Source of the DNA: Ypsolopha sequella
Lineage: Eukaryota > Arthropoda > Insecta > Lepidoptera > Ypsolophidae
Direction of reading: 5' to 3'
Assembly: GCA_934047225.1 (NCBI GenBank)
Contig: OW203992.1
Coordinates: 14,621,501 to 14,685,500, forward strand
Length of the DNA stretch: 64,000 nucleotides
The position numbers and the translations under genes are program-made. The notes under the pieces are model-generated. The model did no database searches and was not told where the DNA came from. It worked only from the letters and a program-made list of their open reading frames with translations. The first letter of the stretch is position 1. The number at the start of each line of letters is the position of its first letter. Below are positions 63,758 through 64,000 of this stretch, piece after piece.

Positions 63758-64000
63758 GTCAAAACTTACAGTAGAAAAACAGTTTATGAAACTTAAAATT
63801 TATTTTTGAGTTTATAATGCCTATCACATATTTTTATGAAAGTTTTTGGACCACCCGTTTGGGAGGAGTAGGCCTTCAAAGACAGGTCCAAATTGCAGTT
63901 GGACAATATCCATTTGCCTTAAAAGGTAGGAAGAATCAAATCAAGAGTCAAAAATAAATTTTAAGTTTCATTATCTGTTTTTCTATTGTAAGTTTTGACA
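63758..64000. mobile_element. Inverted repeat reaching the window edge (candidate MITE)
   Basis: TGTCAAAACTTACAGTAGAA, AAACAG, ATGAAACTTAAAATTTATTT, TTGAGT (63758-63812) mirrors 63946-64000 with few mismatches. The second arm ends exactly where the window ends, so the right boundary is unknown. The 133 bp centre is non-coding. Confidence 0.7.

Noticed and set aside
1..64000. Host protein-coding genes, rRNA, CRISPR, bacterial operons or phage
   Set aside because: No long open frames with conserved domains, no rRNA-like sequence and no prokaryotic gene organisation; exons of a host gene too short to see by eye cannot be excluded.

Overview
This window looks like intergenic or intronic DNA from an insect, most likely a moth or butterfly (Lepidoptera). 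The sequence is strongly AT-rich, has no dense coding, and is packed with short transposon copies. I recognise several repeat termini from memory of lepidopteran genomes: Helitron ends of the form GCGAAGCCGCGGGC...CTAG|T, the TAGGGTTCCGTACC / GGTACGGAACCCT repeat ends, LINE tails encoding EAYVQQWT, and a tRNA-derived SINE ending in TCGTGACGATA. The host assignment is inference; no search was run. I see no intact host gene, no true tRNA or rRNA gene and no CRISPR array. All recognisable protein-coding traces are decayed transposon genes.

Layout. 0.6-4.2 kb: a GGTACGGAACCC-ended element with three internal modules, split by a Helitron, followed by a second Helitron in reverse orientation. 5.5-10.3 kb: a ~390 bp dispersed repeat, then a large head-to-head inverted duplication (arms about 1.8 and 2.1 kb) of a transposon. 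Its broken gene has a conserved intron, a HEEADTR...TVDTDVVVLA region and a C-terminal cysteine-rich CXC-like domain. 10-17 kb: fragments of dispersed repeats, LINE 3' ends, a TA-flanked MITE, a hAT-like relic and a TTAA-flanked palindromic MITE. 19-25 kb: several MITE families, a second copy of the 390 bp repeat, a SINE-like repeat with a LINE tail, and a LINE relic interrupted by a TA-flanked MITE. 26-38 kb: SINE pieces, an RTE-like LINE C-terminus, a three-copy CACGTG-bearing repeat, a TTAA-flanked MITE with another MITE nested in it, and a tRNA-derived SINE. 38-47 kb: further MITEs, a 0.5 kb inverted pair, and two hAT MITEs with 8 bp target duplications (one exact, one 7 of 8). A 1.55 kb element with 24 bp terminal inverted repeats and an imperfect 9 bp target duplication also lies here, inside a Helitron relic. 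48-50 kb: an internally deleted Tc1/mariner-superfamily transposon keeping the two ends of its transposase. 52-57 kb: two TTAA elements sharing one TTAA, then a young non-autonomous LTR retrotransposon with apparently identical 195 bp LTRs. 57-64 kb: long palindromic MITEs, a dead mariner, a hAT MITE nested in another MITE, the third copy of the 390 bp repeat, and an inverted repeat cut by the window edge.

No genes act together here. The interest lies in transposon structure: nested insertions with readable target-site duplications, empty-site comparisons available inside the window, and a few families I cannot name. I did not find a convincing new functional system.
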